Assembly: GCA_033961575.1 (NCBI GenBank)
Contig: CM066736.1
Location: 76,780,852 to 76,844,851, forward strand
Source: Aselliscus stoliczkanus
Lineage: Eukaryota > Chordata > Mammalia > Chiroptera > Hipposideridae
Reading direction: 5' to 3'
Length of the DNA stretch: 64,000 nt
Numbering within the stretch: position 1 is the stretch's first letter; every line of letters starts with the position of its first letter. Positions 63,095 to 64,000 of the stretch are shown here, piece after piece. Both the position numbers and the translations under genes were made by a program. The notes below the pieces were generated by a model that was not told the origin of the DNA, searched no databases, and saw nothing but the letters and a program-made list of their open reading frames with translations.

Positions 63095-63700
63095 TGTTAC
63101 ATTCTATGGAGTTGCCTGCTTCCTCTTTCGGTCTGCGGGCACCTACTTTTTAAGGTGGCCATTACACCTTTGCTCCACCATCAGATAACAGGAAACAATG
63201 TGCATTAAAAATCATGTTCTTTTATTTCTCTAAGACTCTTAGCAATTACTAAAACATAAAATTTTGTTTTACTCAATAAAAAGAAACATCTCTCCAATTT
63301 CCCCCACTTCCTCTCTTGAGCTAAAAGTAGAATAAGTAACTTGTATTTGTTTGTCAACACATATCCAACTAGTCTATTTCCTCCATCTTTCTTTTTCTAA
63401 ATACAACCAATTTCTACAGTATTCCTCATAACTCTTAGTGCTGTATTGATGGATACCCAGAATGTTACCTAATAAAGACCTAGGACAACTTTTCCCTGAG
63501 GTAATTTCAATTTAATAGGAAACTTCTGAGCCTCCCTAAAAAGCACTAGGGAATCTTCCTGTTCTCCATTTATTTAGAAGTAAATGGAAGGAATAAATAA
63601 GTCTGTGCAATCCACATGTTCAGCCTCTGGTACAACTAAAAAGTTAAATTATAGTTTATATACAGTACCCAGCATGGTTTTAACCATTCACCTCTCTCAC
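63095..63700 (-). other. EED intron 3 sequence
   Basis: No exon or named repeat seen between the SINE pair and the SINE at 63716. EED exon 3 was specifically looked for and not found. Confidence 0.5.
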
Positions 63701-63715
63701 TTCAAGATACTCTTG

Positions 63716-63822
63716 GTGGGCCAGCCAAGTGGCGCGGTGGTTAAGCGCTGGCTTGGGACACCAGCAGCCCCGGTTCGGTCCCACATTTGAGGGCCAGTAA
63801 CACTGCCCTCAAAAAAAAAAAA
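63716..63822 (+). mobile_element. Short tRNA-derived SINE
   Basis: 'GTGGGCCAGCCAAGTGGCGCG' head with hairpin 'GCTGGCTTGGGACACCAGC' and the end 'AACACTGCCCTCAAAA'. Confidence 0.92.
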
Positions 63823-63930
63823 GAGTGTGAGCTGACAAAAACAGTCTGAGGAACAGCAGTTCAATGCCCAGGCCAAGCTGAGCAGCCTCTGAGCTGCCAA
63901 CAGGTGGCAGGATGACTCAGCTAAAAAAAA
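63823..63930 (+). mobile_element. Headless SINE of the CTCAAGAGTG subtype
   Basis: 'AGAGTGTGAGCTGACAAAAA' to 'GATGACTCAGCTAAAAAAA'. Its head is absent, replaced by the adjoining short SINE. Confidence 0.8.
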
Positions 63931-64000
63931 CAAATGTTTACTGCAAACAATTAAAATATTTTCAACAACTATTACATATATTCATTGGATTTTTGCTTTG

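Overview
This window is mammalian nuclear DNA. It has introns with GT-AG borders, dense SINE and LINE-1 insertions, old MIR, MER5 and Tigger relics, and two vertebrate housekeeping genes. The commonest repeats are tRNA-derived SINEs with a Ser/Leu-like 'GGCCGAGTGG...GGTTAAG' head. Some are long forms carrying several tRNA-like modules. I associate these with Rhin-type SINEs of horseshoe or leaf-nosed bats (Rhinolophidae/Hipposideridae); that taxon call is inference from memory of SINE families. The gene order EED then HIKESHI on one strand matches the human 11q14.2 order, read here on the minus strand.

Layout. Positions 1-21366 are HIKESHI intron 2. They hold old antisense L1, an ORF1-only L1 (HAL1-like) element at 3.26-7.4 kb, a piggyBac-like remnant near 8.0 kb, an old L1 with a nested mariner at 13.5-15.5 kb, and many SINEs. 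HIKESHI exon 2 is at 21367-21604 and exon 1 at 30521-30550; intron 1 carries a Tigger relic and a long L1 (24.2-28.3 kb). HIKESHI exons 3-5 were not recognised and probably lie left of the window. The HIKESHI CpG-rich 5' end spans about 30.33-30.88 kb and contains a well-formed heat shock element. From 30.9 to 42.2 kb is intergenic: MIR and MER5 relics, a twin-primed L1, mariner fragments, SINEs, and a processed pseudogene of NAA10 (40.38-41.29 kb) with target-site duplications. From 42.27 kb to the right edge is EED. Exons 12 to 4 (protein residues 121-441) are intact on the minus strand; exons 1-3 lie beyond 64000. EED intron 9 contains a nearly full-length ancient L1.

Function. EED is the WD40 subunit of Polycomb repressive complex 2 that reads H3K27me3. 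HIKESHI is the carrier that imports HSP70 into the nucleus during heat stress. They are neighbours on the same strand but have no evident shared pathway; 11-12 kb separates them, so HIKESHI has its own promoter.

Most notable observations: a textbook U12-type (minor spliceosome) intron between EED exons 4 and 5; a three-unit heat shock element 86-98 bases upstream of the HIKESHI start codon; a strong excess of SINEs antisense to the genes inside introns (about 30 to 4) but not between genes (4 to 4); an L1 that passes straight from ORF1 to the 3' UTR; and serial SINE insertions at the same target. I found no bacterial-type system, no viral gene and no CRISPR array.
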